A stretch of 64,000 nt of DNA from Aliagarivorans marinus DSM 23064 (GTDB lineage: Bacteria > Pseudomonadota > Gammaproteobacteria > Enterobacterales > Celerinatantimonadaceae), in assembly GCF_000429485.1 (NCBI RefSeq), contig NZ_KE386909.1, positions 322,371-386,370 of the forward strand, given 5' to 3'. The notes beneath the pieces are model-generated. The model searched no databases. It was not told where the DNA came from and saw nothing but the letters and a program-made list of their open reading frames with translations. The stretch's first letter is position 1; each line of letters starts with the position of its first letter. The translations under genes were made by a program, and so were the position numbers. Below, one piece after another: positions 18,457-27,266 of the stretch.

Positions 18457-18977
18457 TAAGATAAACAAGTAGCTATATGTAGTTGACGCGATTATGCCTT
18501 CGAAGTAACGGATTGGTTAGTGAAATTAGTCTCTAATTTTTATCTATAGTCGCGTGGTAATAAGCATGCGGCCGACTCGAGTTGCCATCGTGCATTTCGT
18601 CAGCAAACGTTGGTGTTGTCGTTGTGTCGTTAGGAAAAGTCAGGCTTTGCTAGAGTGATGGGGCGTGGCTATCGGATTTACAGGCGACAGCGTGGTCTGG
18701 GGGAGCCTCAGAATGATAGGGATAAAAGCTAAAGGGCAGCCTTTCTAGCTTAAGCTTCGCCATTTCAGTGAGAAGTGAATTGAGCCTGATACATGTGCAT
18801 GCCGGGTTGTGGCATTAGAGAAGTAATTGCCGTATAAACAAGTGCTTACGTTGATTAAATTGCTATGTTTTAGTAGTTTAGTCTGCATTCTGAGCTGAAA
18901 GTAGATGATTCTATTGATCAAGTCGTTAATTACGGATAGAGAGTCATCAATCCCAGTCTCTTACCAAAGGAAAGCCA
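18457..18977. other. Divergent intergenic region
   Basis: About 520 bases lie between the ankyrin-protein gene (minus) and the exported-protein gene (plus). I find no convincing gene, tRNA or strong hairpin. It presumably holds both promoters. Confidence 0.4.
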
Positions 18978-19709
18978 ATGCCTTCGCTGTTTAAACCTGC
19001 TCCCATTACCTTGCTCGGCGTAGTGCTGAGCTCCCTAACTATTCTGGCTTATGCTACCGAAACCCAGTATCAGCTCGTTTCGGCAACCCCTATTGAGGAG
19101 CCAAGTACGTCAGATATTATGGTTAATATAGAGAGTGACCAAGAGTATGCGGCGCGCCAACAGGCTATTCAGGAACTCGTCACTCGATTTGATATCGACC
19201 TTTCAAGGCCGTTGCGCTTGCGGGAGGTGCCAAATGATGCGCCTCGTGGCATCAGCACCTCCACGGTATTTTATCCAACTAGGAGTGCTGACCTGGAATA
19301 TGGTGTGCAGGTGGCTGAGCTGAATGAACGCTTTGTTCGAGCAACTTGGAGTGTTTATCAAGCCCATCAACTTGAGCCGCTGTATGGTGAGCAAGCCAAC
19401 CTAGCGGCTGATGGTAACGACTGGCGGCTGTTTTCGCTGGAAGGAGAGATTACCCGCTCAGCCAATGGCGACGATAAGCGCAGAGAACTACTCACTGAGT
19501 TCGCACGGGTAATTCTGGCGGAAGAGCACTGTTTAACCATCAAGTCGGTGGCTATCTATAGCTTTGGTCATACGAGTGCTACAGCCTTTTGTGGTAACGG
19601 TCTGGAGATTAGTCGCTCGATGGAAGAGCTTGAAGCTGGCGTAGTCATTGATGATCGTCTTCGTTCTACTACCATGTCTCGGTCAGCTCTTCGAACATTG
19701 AGCCAGTAA
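18978..19709 (+). CDS. Exported protein of unknown function
   Basis: This 243-residue protein has an N-terminal signal peptide (LLGVVLSSLTILAYA followed by TETQY). The mature domain is mixed, without repeats, and has two cysteines near its C-terminus (EEHC..., TAFC) that could form a disulfide. AAAGGAAAG stands 6-9 bases before the ATG. No family is recognised. It is divergent from the exported ankyrin-repeat protein, which hints at a shared envelope function, but nothing more specific can be said. Confidence 0.65.
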   Translation: MPSLFKPAPITLLGVVLSSLTILAYATETQYQLVSATPIEEPSTSDIMVNIESDQEYAARQQAIQELVTRFDIDLSRPLRLREVPNDAPRGISTSTVFYPTRSADLEYGVQVAELNERFVRATWSVYQAHQLEPLYGEQANLAADGNDWRLFSLEGEITRSANGDDKRRELLTEFARVILAEEHCLTIKSVAIYSFGHTSATAFCGNGLEISRSMEELEAGVVIDDRLRSTTMSRSALRTLSQ

Positions 19710-19804
19710 CTGCTTCGTTAGAGTACAAGCCCTGTGGTTTGACTATAGGGCTTAAACGTAAACTCTGGCAATGACGATGGCTAGCTCTCCGGTGCCTAAA
19801 TCTG

Positions 19805-20686
19805 CTAGGCCTCATCCTCACTCTGTCTAATCCCCGCCAGCTTATGCCAATAACCGTTCACCGTATCGGGTGTGGGGAAGGGGCGGTCTTTGTCGTTTTG
19901 CTGGCGGAAGGCCTCTAGATGCTCGATGGTGTCGATGCCGATGGGGCTGAGTCGCAGCACATCCACTAATCCCCCCATGCTGGCTTGGTCGTTGATCAGG
20001 TCGTAGCAGTCATTGGAGAGGGTTTGGATGCCGTTTAGCCGGAATAGCCGCTGTTGCTCTTGGCTGACGATTGGGCGACCTTGCGGGTATTTAATGCAGC
20101 AGGTCTCGCATTCATCCTTGGTGCGGCCTTCAGACTGGGCGGTAAAACAGCGGGCGGAGTAGGCCAGTGGCAGGTGGCCGAAGGCGAACACTTCCACCTC
20201 GAACTGCTCGCGAATACCAAGGTTGCTGCACTCATCGAGTAGTCGAATCAGCCAGTCGCGGCCCAGTTCCACCGGCATCACCCAGCGTTGCATGCCTTGC
20301 TTGACCAATAGCTTAAGGGCTGAGCCGTTATAGATATTCACCGAGGGGCCACAGACAAACGGCACCTTGGCCTGCTTGGCCAGATCGATGGCGCTGAAGT
20401 CGTTGGCCTCAACGATAAAGTCGCCGTTATCGACCAAGGCCTGCATATTGCGCAGCTCGGAGGGGGACTCAATCAATGCCATGGTGGATAGCACCACCTG
20501 CTTGCCGGTTTGGGCAACCTCTTTGGCAAGATCGAGCCATTGCCCGTTGCGTAGCATGCGCCGTTTCGAGCAGACGGTTTCGCCCATATAAATCACGTCG
20601 GCGTTGCTGGCTTTGGCCAGCTGATAGAACTCCTCAACTTGCTTTTTCGGCCAGTAATAGAGGATGGGACCTAGTGCATATTTCAT
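19805..20686 (-). CDS. ubiV: Oxygen-independent ubiquinone hydroxylation factor UbiV (U32 peptidase family)
   Basis: This 293-residue U32-family protein matches UbiV (E. coli YhbV) in length. It shows the expected [4Fe-4S] cysteines: one in GETVCSKRR, then a cluster in YSARCFTAQ and DECETCCIKYPQG. With UbiU it forms a heterodimer needed for O2-independent hydroxylation in ubiquinone synthesis, with UbiT as accessory. It starts nine bases after the ubiU stop, with AGGAG directly upstream, so the two are translated from one mRNA. The partner ubiT is about 11 kb away at 32913-33401. Confidence 0.9.
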   Translation of the reverse strand: MKYALGPILYYWPKKQVEEFYQLAKASNADVIYMGETVCSKRRMLRNGQWLDLAKEVAQTGKQVVLSTMALIESPSELRNMQALVDNGDFIVEANDFSAIDLAKQAKVPFVCGPSVNIYNGSALKLLVKQGMQRWVMPVELGRDWLIRLLDECSNLGIREQFEVEVFAFGHLPLAYSARCFTAQSEGRTKDECETCCIKYPQGRPIVSQEQQRLFRLNGIQTLSNDCYDLINDQASMGGLVDVLRLSPIGIDTIEHLEAFRQQNDKDRPFPTPDTVNGYWHKLAGIRQSEDEA

Positions 20687-20695
20687 GAGGATCTC

Positions 20696-21694
20696 CTATT
20701 GCCATGACTTGGCGTACGCGCCGAGGGTGGTTTGGCTCCCCTCTGAAAGCTTAGCCAGTTGTTCCATCCATTGCTGCTTTGGCTGGAATGTCGATTCAGA
20801 TTGCTGATAGGCGTCGATGGCCTGACGCCACACTCGGGTCACCTGCTCCACATAAGCTGGGCTGCGTTGGCGACCCTCGATTTTCACTGCCGCGATATTG
20901 GCGGCGAACAGCTCGGGGAGCAGCTCTAAGGTGTTCAAGCTGGTGGGCTGCTCCAACACATGACCGAGCTTACCGTCTACCTCAAAGCGGCCCTTGCACA
21001 GGGTCGGGTAGCCCGCAGTTTCATTGGCTTGATAGCGGTCAATCAGGATGTCGTTAAGGCGCGACTCCAGCCCTTGTGGCGTCTCTTGCCAGCGCACAAA
21101 GCTGGCGGGTGAGCAGGCGCCTACGGTGTTGGGCGACTCACCGGTTAGATAGGAAGAGAGGTAACAGCGCCCTTCGGCCATCACACACAAACTGCCGAAG
21201 GCAAACACTTCCAGCTCCACATCGGGATTGGCGCGCGCTAGCTGTTTAACTTGATGAATCGATAGCACCCTTGGCAACACCACCCGCTTTACATTGAAGT
21301 TACGGGTATAGAAGGCAATCGATGCGGTGTTGGTGGCAGAGGCCTGAACGGAGAGGTGCAATTCTTGGTCGGGGTAGCGCTCGCTGGCGTAATCGAGCAG
21401 GGCAATATCGGCGAGGATCAGCGCCTTGGCGCCCATGTCGACCGCTTTGTCGACCGCATCGAACCAACGCTGGCTTTCCTGCGGATGGGCAAAGGTGTTG
21501 ATGGCCACATGCAGTTGGCGGCGATGCTGCGCCACGTAGTTGACCGCTTTATCCAGCTTTCGACCGGTAAAGTTGAGCCCGGCGAAGTGGCGGGCGTTGG
21601 TTGCGTCTTTAAAGCCGATATATACGGCGTCCGCGCCATTGTCCACTGCGGCTTTCACGGCGGGAAGTGAGCCAGCCGGACAGAGTAATTCCAT
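20696..21694 (-). CDS. ubiU: Oxygen-independent ubiquinone hydroxylation factor UbiU (U32 peptidase family)
   Basis: This 332-residue U32-family protein begins MELLCPAGSLPAVKAAVDNGADAVYIG, the typical family opening. It carries the four iron-sulfur cysteines in GSLCVMAEGRCYLSSY, NTVGACSPASF and YPTLCKGRF. It is the first gene of the ubiU-ubiV pair and has AAGGA upstream of its ATG. It is divergent from nirB, whose promoter has an Fnr box. Because UbiUV works in the absence of oxygen, shared anaerobic control is plausible, but I found no good Fnr box correctly placed for ubiU. Confidence 0.92.
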   Translation of the reverse strand: MELLCPAGSLPAVKAAVDNGADAVYIGFKDATNARHFAGLNFTGRKLDKAVNYVAQHRRQLHVAINTFAHPQESQRWFDAVDKAVDMGAKALILADIALLDYASERYPDQELHLSVQASATNTASIAFYTRNFNVKRVVLPRVLSIHQVKQLARANPDVELEVFAFGSLCVMAEGRCYLSSYLTGESPNTVGACSPASFVRWQETPQGLESRLNDILIDRYQANETAGYPTLCKGRFEVDGKLGHVLEQPTSLNTLELLPELFAANIAAVKIEGRQRSPAYVEQVTRVWRQAIDAYQQSESTFQPKQQWMEQLAKLSEGSQTTLGAYAKSWQ

Positions 21695-22114
21695 AGTCTT
21701 CCTTGTGCGTGAGATTACTGTTCAACCTAGCATGCAAGTGAGCTGGGCTCAGCGGCTTGATCTTGGCTAAGAAAAATCCAAAGGAGGCGAATAAATCAGC
21801 ACGTCTTCGCCGTGTAAGTTGAGAAATGTGCAGTGGGTAGACATTTTTACCGATCGCGTTGCGGCTTTTTCTGCTGCGTCTTTCACTGAGATAGGCGGTC
21901 ATTTGGTGCTCAATTAATCAACAAAAAGGCATTTTGTTGAGTGATAAGTTGATTGCTCGATGCGAAGATGCAAATCTGGTGTTTGCCCAAAAGCGCGACG
22001 ATTGAGTTCCTCAATCGACTTACATATTGCCAGTTAATGGTGATTTTCTCTGGGAATGGCTTTTGGCAAATGATGATCAAAATACTACAAAATGTAACAA
22101 CCTCACCCAAGTAA

Positions 22115-22130
22115 TACCCCTAAAGGGGTA
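22115..22130. promoter_or_regulatory. NarL/NarP-type 7-2-7 palindrome
   Basis: The sequence TACCCCTAAAGGGGTA is a perfect inverted repeat of the NarL/NarP heptamer (TACYYMT) with a 2-base spacer. That is the arrangement bound by NarP and NarL in enteric bacteria. It is centred about 110 bases before the predicted nirB start site. It could also serve the divergent ubiUV genes. The rest of 21695-22114 shows no gene. Confidence 0.65.
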
Positions 22131-22155
22131 TATAAATGCCTGATATATAACGATA

Positions 22156-22170
22156 TACCTCTTTAGGGTA
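22156..22170 (+). promoter_or_regulatory. Second NarL/NarP-like inverted repeat of the nirB promoter
   Basis: TACCTCT and TAGGGTA face each other with a 1-base spacer, one base shorter than the usual 7-2-7. The site is centred about 69-70 bases before the predicted transcription start. From memory this is where the E. coli nirB promoter has its NarL/NarP site. Confidence 0.55.
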
Positions 22171-22184
22171 GTTTAAGGTTTTGA

Positions 22185-22198
22185 TTGATTTACATCAT
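22185..22198 (+). promoter_or_regulatory. Fnr box of the nirB promoter
   Basis: TTGATTTACATCAT matches the Fnr consensus TTGAT-N4-ATCAA at nine of ten positions. From memory it is nearly identical to the E. coli nirB Fnr site. Its centre lies about 41 bases before the start site predicted from the -10 element, the class II activation position. The gene should therefore be induced without oxygen. Confidence 0.8.
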
Positions 22199-22219
22199 TC
22201 TTTGACAGTTGTTAACAAT

Positions 22220-22225
22220 TACAAT
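22220..22225 (+). promoter_or_regulatory. -10 element of the nirB promoter
   Basis: TACAAT matches five of six consensus bases and sits 22 bases after the Fnr box. It predicts transcription from about 22232, about 30 bases before the nirB start codon. There is no good -35 element, as expected for a promoter activated by Fnr at -41.5. Confidence 0.65.
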
Positions 22226-22261
22226 GCGGTTTGTAACAGGAAACAACGTCGTAGGAATGAT

Positions 22262-24838
22262 ATGAGCAAGCAACGCTTGGTAGTAGTTGGTAACGGTATG
22301 GTCGGTCACCGCTTTATCGAAGATATGGTGGAAAAGGCCGGCGGCGAAAATTATCAAATAACCGTCTTCTGTGAGGAGCCGCGGGTCGCTTACGATCGGG
22401 TGCATCTCTCTTCGTATTTCTCTCATCACACTGCGGAAGAGCTTTCTCTGGTTAAGCCTGATTTCTACCAGAAACATGCCATTGAGGTGTTGCTGGGTGA
22501 GCGCGCCATCAACGTCGACCGCCACAAGCAGATCGTCTACTCTGCCTCGGGCCGCGAAGTCGCCTATGACAAGCTGATTATGGCCACCGGCGCCTACCCC
22601 TTTGTTCCCCCCATTCAAGGCAACGACAGTAAAGGTTGCTTTGTCTACCGCACCATTGAAGACCTGAAAGCCATTGAGCTATGCGCCAAGCACAGCAAGC
22701 GCGGTGTAGTGATTGGTGGCGGCCTGCTCGGTCTGGAAGCGGCCGGTGCGCTCAAAGCGCTGGGTATCGACACCCATGTGGTGGAGTTCGCCCCCAAGCT
22801 GATGGCCGAACAGCTCGACCAGGCCGGCGGTGATCAACTGCGCCGTAAGATTGAGCGCATGGGCGTGCAGGTTCACACCAGCAAGAACACCCTAGAGATT
22901 GCCGCCGAAGGCGAGAGCTGCCGTAACACCATGCACTTTGCCGATGGCAGCCACTTAGAAACCGACTTTATCGTATTCTCCGCCGGTATCCGCCCGCAAG
23001 ACAAGCTGGCCAAGCAGATGGGGCTGGAGATCGCGCCGCGCGGCGGCATTGTGATCAACGATTTCTGCCAAAGCTCTGATGACAACATCTACGCCATTGG
23101 CGAGTGTGCCTCATGGAATAACAGCTTCTTTGGTCTGGTGGCACCGGGCTACAAGATGGCTACCGTGGCGGTGGACCACCTGCTGGCCGATGGCGCTGCG
23201 CCAAACAGCCAGTTTGAGGGGGCCGATATGAGCGCCAAGCTCAAGCTGCTGGGTGTGAAAGTAGGTTCGATTGGCGATGCCAATGGCCGCACGCCGGGCT
23301 GCAAAAGCTATGTCTACCAAAACGAAGAGGCCGAAGTCTACAAGCGCCTGATTGTGTCAGAAGACAACAAAAAACTGCTGGGTGCGGTGTTGGTGGGCGA
23401 CACCTCCGACTACGGCGACTTGCTGCAACTGGCCCTCAATGAAATTGACCTGCCAGAGCACCCGGATGCACTGATTCTGCCTGCCCACGCGGGCGGCGAG
23501 AAACCGGCCTTGGGCGCCGATGCGCTGCCCGATAGCGCGGTGATCTGCTCTTGCTTCGATGTCACCAAGGGCAAGATCGCCCAAGCAGTAAGCGAGGGGC
23601 ACCACACGGTCGCTGAGTTGAAGGCGGCAACCGGCGCGGGTACTGGCTGTGGCGGTTGCCTGCCGCTGCTTGGCTCAGTGCTAAACGCGGAGCTGGCCAA
23701 GGCTGGAGTGGAAGTCACTAACCACCTGTGTGAGCACTTTGCTTACTCGCGCCAAGAGCTGCTGCACCTTATCCGCATCGAAGAGATCAAGAGCTTTGAC
23801 GCGCTGCTAGAGAAATACGGTCAAGGCTATGGCTGTGAAGTGTGTAAACCGGCGGTGGGCTCGATTCTAGCCTCGGTATGGGGTGAGCACATCCTTAAAC
23901 CCGAGCTGGTGAAGCTGCACGACACCAACGACAACTTCCTCGGCAATATGCAAAAAGACGGCAGCTACTCGGTGATCCCGCGGATGGCCGGTGGTGAGGT
24001 CACCCCGCAAGCGCTGGCAGCGCTGGCGCAGGTGGCAGAAGACTACTCGCTGTACACCAAGGTTACCGGCGCTCAGCGCATCGGCCTGTTTGGCGCGCAA
24101 AAAGATGACCTGCCAGCTATCTGGCAGCGGCTGATTGATGCGGGCTTTGAAACCGGTCAGGCCTATGCCAAGGCGCTGCGTATGGCGAAAACCTGTGTCG
24201 GCTCCACCTGGTGTCGCTATGGCGTGCAAGACTCGGTGGGTTTGGGCGTGAAGATCGAGAATCGCTACAAGGGCATTCGCACCCCACACAAGATGAAGTT
24301 TGGTGTGTCGGGCTGTACCCGCGAGTGCGCCGAAGCCCAAGGCAAAGATTTAGGGATTATCGCCACCGATGCGGGCTGGAACATGTACGTGTGTGGTAAC
24401 GGTGGGATGAAGCCTCGCCATGCCGATTTGCTCGCCTCTGACCTTTCTGAGACGACCCTTATCCAGTACATCGACCGCTTTATGATGTTCTACATTCGCA
24501 CCGCCGCACCACTGCAGCGCACCTCGGTATGGCTCGAGAACATGGAAGGGGGTATCGACTACCTGCGCGAGGTGATTGTTAACGACAAGCTGGGCTTTAA
24601 CACCCAATTGGAAAGTGACCTCGCCAAGCTAGTGGCCGAGTACCGCTGTGAGTGGGCCGACACCCTCGAGAGCGAGCGACAGCTAAAACGCTTTAACCAC
24701 TTTATCAACTCAGATAAGCGCGACGACAACCTGATGTTTGTTGACGAGCGCGAGCAACATCGCCCGGCCAGCTTCGAAGAGAAGCAACGCACGCTGCAAG
24801 CTAAAGGCGACATCTTACACCTAGAGCTGGAGGCATAA
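22262..24838 (+). CDS. nirB: NADH-dependent nitrite reductase, large subunit
   Basis: This 858-residue protein reduces nitrite to ammonium in the cytoplasm with NADH. The domains in order are an FAD-binding Rossmann motif (VVVGNGMVGHRF), an NAD-binding motif (VVIGGGLLGLEAAGAL), two BFD-like cysteine regions (CSCFDVTKGK...GTGCGGC and GYGCEVC), and the C-terminal siroheme/[4Fe-4S] half with GVSGCTRECAEAQG and YVCGNGG. The ATG at 22262 follows AGGA and gives MSKQRLVVVG. The longer frame from 22181 would include the Fnr box and -10 element. nirD follows after two bases. The neighbours supply nitrite uptake (nirC) and the siroheme precursor (cobA). Confidence 0.95.
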   Translation: MSKQRLVVVGNGMVGHRFIEDMVEKAGGENYQITVFCEEPRVAYDRVHLSSYFSHHTAEELSLVKPDFYQKHAIEVLLGERAINVDRHKQIVYSASGREVAYDKLIMATGAYPFVPPIQGNDSKGCFVYRTIEDLKAIELCAKHSKRGVVIGGGLLGLEAAGALKALGIDTHVVEFAPKLMAEQLDQAGGDQLRRKIERMGVQVHTSKNTLEIAAEGESCRNTMHFADGSHLETDFIVFSAGIRPQDKLAKQMGLEIAPRGGIVINDFCQSSDDNIYAIGECASWNNSFFGLVAPGYKMATVAVDHLLADGAAPNSQFEGADMSAKLKLLGVKVGSIGDANGRTPGCKSYVYQNEEAEVYKRLIVSEDNKKLLGAVLVGDTSDYGDLLQLALNEIDLPEHPDALILPAHAGGEKPALGADALPDSAVICSCFDVTKGKIAQAVSEGHHTVAELKAATGAGTGCGGCLPLLGSVLNAELAKAGVEVTNHLCEHFAYSRQELLHLIRIEEIKSFDALLEKYGQGYGCEVCKPAVGSILASVWGEHILKPELVKLHDTNDNFLGNMQKDGSYSVIPRMAGGEVTPQALAALAQVAEDYSLYTKVTGAQRIGLFGAQKDDLPAIWQRLIDAGFETGQAYAKALRMAKTCVGSTWCRYGVQDSVGLGVKIENRYKGIRTPHKMKFGVSGCTRECAEAQGKDLGIIATDAGWNMYVCGNGGMKPRHADLLASDLSETTLIQYIDRFMMFYIRTAAPLQRTSVWLENMEGGIDYLREVIVNDKLGFNTQLESDLAKLVAEYRCEWADTLESERQLKRFNHFINSDKRDDNLMFVDEREQHRPASFEEKQRTLQAKGDILHLELEA

Positions 24839-24840
24839 TT

Positions 24841-25164
24841 ATGAGCTTTGAAACTGTCTGCCATATCGACGATATCACCCCCGGCACTGGTGTATGTGCA
24901 TGGGTTAATGGCAAGCAAGTGGCGCTGTTTCGCCCAAGCCGCGATGAGCAGGTGTTTGCCCTCGACAATATGTGTCCTTTCGGCAAAGCCAATGTGTTAT
25001 CGCGCGGACTAATTGCCGAGCACCAAGGTGAGCTATGGGTGGCCAGCCCACTCAAGAAACAACGCTTTAACCTGCAAGACGGCCGCTGCCTGGACGATAC
25101 CAGCGTGGCGGTAGCCAGCTACGCGGTAGAGCTGCGCAATGGTGAGGTGGCGGTACAAGCATAA
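24841..25164 (+). CDS. nirD: Nitrite reductase, small subunit
   Basis: This 107-residue Rieske-fold protein matches the length of E. coli NirD and begins two bases after the nirB stop. The usual Rieske Cys/His iron ligands are absent (the region reads NMCPFGKANVLSRG and WVASPLKKQRF), as is normal for NirD. It is therefore structural rather than an electron carrier. It is co-transcribed and probably translationally coupled with nirB. Confidence 0.93.
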   Translation: MSFETVCHIDDITPGTGVCAWVNGKQVALFRPSRDEQVFALDNMCPFGKANVLSRGLIAEHQGELWVASPLKKQRFNLQDGRCLDDTSVAVASYAVELRNGEVAVQA

Positions 25165-25220
25165 CGTGGGCTCGCGTTTAAGAGCTAGGTCAAGGATGAC
25201 GGAGAGTTAATAGATTAAAG

Positions 25221-25256
25221 GCTTCTTGCCGACCGAAGTGAGACACGGGAGGAAGC
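25221..25256 (+). promoter_or_regulatory. Stem-loop between nirD and nirC
   Basis: The arms GCTTCTTGCC (25221-25230) and GGGAGGAAGC (25247-25256) can pair over ten positions with one mismatch and one G-U, leaving a 16-base loop. There is no T-run after it, so it is not a simple terminator. It may be a processing or stability element within the nirBDC transcript, or part of a leader for nirC. Confidence 0.45.
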
Positions 25257-25305
25257 GTTGATGGGTTACTTGAGATGCAGGAATCGACAGTAGCGTGGCG
25301 ATGCG

Positions 25306-25336
25306 AGGGAGCCTTTCCCTATTAACTTTTCTTTTT
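25306..25336 (+). promoter_or_regulatory. Small hairpin followed by T-rich stretch before nirC
   Basis: AGGGA-GCCTT-TCCCT (25306-25320) is followed by ATTAACTTTTCTTTTT. It looks like a weak attenuator or terminator placed 24 bases before the nirC ribosome-binding region. The stem is only five base pairs, so this is tentative. Confidence 0.35.
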
Positions 25337-25359
25337 ATTAAAATTTGGGAGTGACATTG

Positions 25360-26223
25360 ATGTCTGATTTAAAACCGGCCGAGTTCGTTCAAACCATGAT
25401 CGACGTAGGCGAAGCTAAAGTAAACACCAGCACCCGTGACCTGATCCTACGTGGCACCATGGCTGGGGTCATCCTCTCTCTCGCTGTTGTTGTAGCGATT
25501 ACCACGATCACCCAAACCGGCTCCGGTGTGGCGGGCGCTCTGGTGTTCCCAGTGGGCTTTGTGATCCTAAGCCTAATGGGCTACGACCTGGTGACTGGTG
25601 TGTTTGGCCTGGCACCTCTAGCCAAGCTGGAGAACCGCCCGGGCGTAAGCTGGAAACGGGTGCTGCGTTGCTGGGGCTTAGTTGGTCTGGGTAACCTGAT
25701 CGGCTCGTTGCTGGTGGCCTATTTGGTGGCGGTGTCGCTAACCATGAACTTCGCGATTGAACCAAATGCAGTGGCGCAGAAGTTTATTGCGGTCTCGACT
25801 GCGCGCACCGTTGGTTTTGAAAACCTCGGCGCCAATGGCTGGATCACCTGCTTTGTGCGCGGCATCTTCTGTAATCTGATGGTGTGCTTGGGGGTCATCG
25901 GCAACATGACTGCGCGCCGCGTAACCGGCAAAGTACTAGCGATGTGGTTCCCGATCTTCATCTTCTTCGTGTTGGTGTTCGAGCACACGGTTGTGAACAT
26001 GTTCCTGTTCCCACTGGGCATGCTGCTTGGCGCAGACTTTGGTATTGCGACCTGGTTGAACTTCAACCTGATCCCAACCATCTTGGGCAACATCGTCGGT
26101 GGCCTGCTGTTCACCTGTATCCCGCTGTACCTGACCCACGCTAAGACCGCGCCATCACTTTCTGCAAATGAGCAGGGCGTTGAAGAGCAAGCCGACTTCT
26201 CGCCGGCGCTGGGTGGTAAGTAA
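25360..26223 (+). CDS. nirC: Nitrite channel/transporter, FNT (formate/nitrite transporter) family
   Basis: This 287-residue protein has about six membrane helices and the FNT signatures: 'GIFCNLMVCLGVI' and the conserved central histidine in 'FEHTVVNMF'. FNT proteins are pentameric channels for nitrite, formate or hydrosulfide. The position after nirBD makes nitrite the likely substrate. The ATG at 25360 follows GGGAG with eight-base spacing; the TTG at 25345 lies within the leader. A strong terminator follows. FocA-like formate transport is the main alternative. Confidence 0.88.
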   Translation: MSDLKPAEFVQTMIDVGEAKVNTSTRDLILRGTMAGVILSLAVVVAITTITQTGSGVAGALVFPVGFVILSLMGYDLVTGVFGLAPLAKLENRPGVSWKRVLRCWGLVGLGNLIGSLLVAYLVAVSLTMNFAIEPNAVAQKFIAVSTARTVGFENLGANGWITCFVRGIFCNLMVCLGVIGNMTARRVTGKVLAMWFPIFIFFVLVFEHTVVNMFLFPLGMLLGADFGIATWLNFNLIPTILGNIVGGLLFTCIPLYLTHAKTAPSLSANEQGVEEQADFSPALGGK

Positions 26224-26240
26224 CCGCACACTGAGCATGT

Positions 26241-26261
26241 AAACGCGTCGCTGACGCGTTT
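26241..26261 (+). promoter_or_regulatory. Perfect 9-bp hairpin after nirC
   Basis: AAACGCGTC-GCT-GACGCGTTT forms a nine-base-pair stem with a three-base loop, 18 bases after the nirC stop. It has no T-run beyond its own arm and stands just before the terminator, so it may protect the mRNA 3' end. Confidence 0.55.
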
Positions 26262-26267
26262 GGCAAC

Positions 26268-26304
26268 AACAGCCCCGGGGTCCCAAGCTCGGGGCTGTTT
26301 CTTT
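26268..26304 (+). terminator. Rho-independent terminator of the nirBDC operon
   Basis: The arms AACAGCCCCG (26268-26277) and CGGGGCTGTT (26290-26299) pair perfectly over ten bases. They are followed by TTCTTTCT. Confidence 0.88.
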
Positions 26305-26447
26305 CTAGCGTTCACTGCGTATTGCAGCCGACTCACCTAAGAGTTTGAGCATATCTTAGAAGTAGCTGGTTGTACTCAAGCTCCTAAGTCACTGTTATGC
26401 TAGCAACCCTATGATTAGCAAGTGTATTCGCGTAAAAGGACCTTACC

Positions 26448-27218
26448 ATGTCTGACTCTTCCTCCGTTGTCGCCAGTAGTAGCAAACCCGGCTTGGTGTC
26501 GTTGGTTGGCGCAGGCCCGGGCGATCCTGACTTGCTCACGGTAAAAGGGATGCGCGCGATTGAGCAGGCCGAGGTGTTGGTTTATGACCGCTTGGTGTCC
26601 GATGAGATCTTGGCGTTAGCAAGCGATGATGCTGAGCGTATCTATGTGGGTAAGAAGCTGGACTTTCACTATGTGCCACAGGATAAAATCAACCAAATCT
26701 TGGTCGATAAGGCGCGCGAAGGTAAGCGGGTGGTGCGCCTTAAAGGCGGCGATGCCTTTATCTTCGGTCGCGGCGGTGAAGAGCTGGAAGTGCTGGCCGA
26801 GAACAACATCGCCTATGAAGTGGTGCCCGGGATTACCGCTGCCACCGGCGCATCGGCCTACGCCGGTATTCCCCTTACTCACCGCGACCACGCCCAAAGC
26901 GTGCAGTTTATTACCGGCCATATTCAAAAAGACGGTCAGGAGATCAACTGGCAGTCGGTGGCCCAAAGCGGCACCACCCTGGTGTTCTACATGGGCCTTA
27001 AACAAAGCCCCTACATCAGCCAACAGTTAATTAGCCATGGCCTGGCCGATGATACCGCCTGCGCAATCATCGAAAATGGCACCCGCGACAGCCAGCGAGT
27101 ATTCAGCGGCCCGCTCTCAGAGCTGGGCAACCTTGCGGCGCAAGCCAAAAGCCCGGCATTGATCGTGGTGGGCAGCGTCACTAGCTTGCAGCAGAAGCTG
27201 GATTGGTTTGGTAAGTAA
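26448..27218 (+). CDS. cobA: Uroporphyrinogen-III C-methyltransferase
   Basis: This 256-residue SAM-dependent methyltransferase has the N-terminal loop [17 protein letters not shown]. Other family motifs are 'VYDRLVS', '[16 protein letters not shown]', '[22 protein letters not shown]' and 'TLVFYMGL'. It makes precorrin-2 from uroporphyrinogen III, the first step toward siroheme, the cofactor of NirB. It lacks the oxidase/ferrochelatase domain of CysG, so that activity must be encoded elsewhere. It lies 144 bases after the nir terminator and has AAAGGA before its ATG, so it has its own promoter or depends on read-through. Confidence 0.93.
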   Translation: MSDSSSVVASSSKPGLVSLVGAGPGDPDLLTVKGMRAIEQAEVLVYDRLVSDEILALASDDAERIYVGKKLDFHYVPQDKINQILVDKAREGKRVVRLKGGDAFIFGRGGEELEVLAENNIAYEVVPGITAATGASAYAGIPLTHRDHAQSVQFITGHIQKDGQEINWQSVAQSGTTLVFYMGLKQSPYISQQLISHGLADDTACAIIENGTRDSQRVFSGPLSELGNLAAQAKSPALIVVGSVTSLQQKLDWFGK

Positions 27219-27266
27219 ATACGCATACAATCAATAGACTCATTTTCGGCAATCGCTGGAGGGCGT

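Noticed and set aside
21695-22000. Fnr-like half-sites upstream of ubiU (TTGATTGCTCGATG, TTGATCTTGGCTAA)
   Set aside because: Each matches only one half of the Fnr palindrome and neither is matched to a visible promoter.
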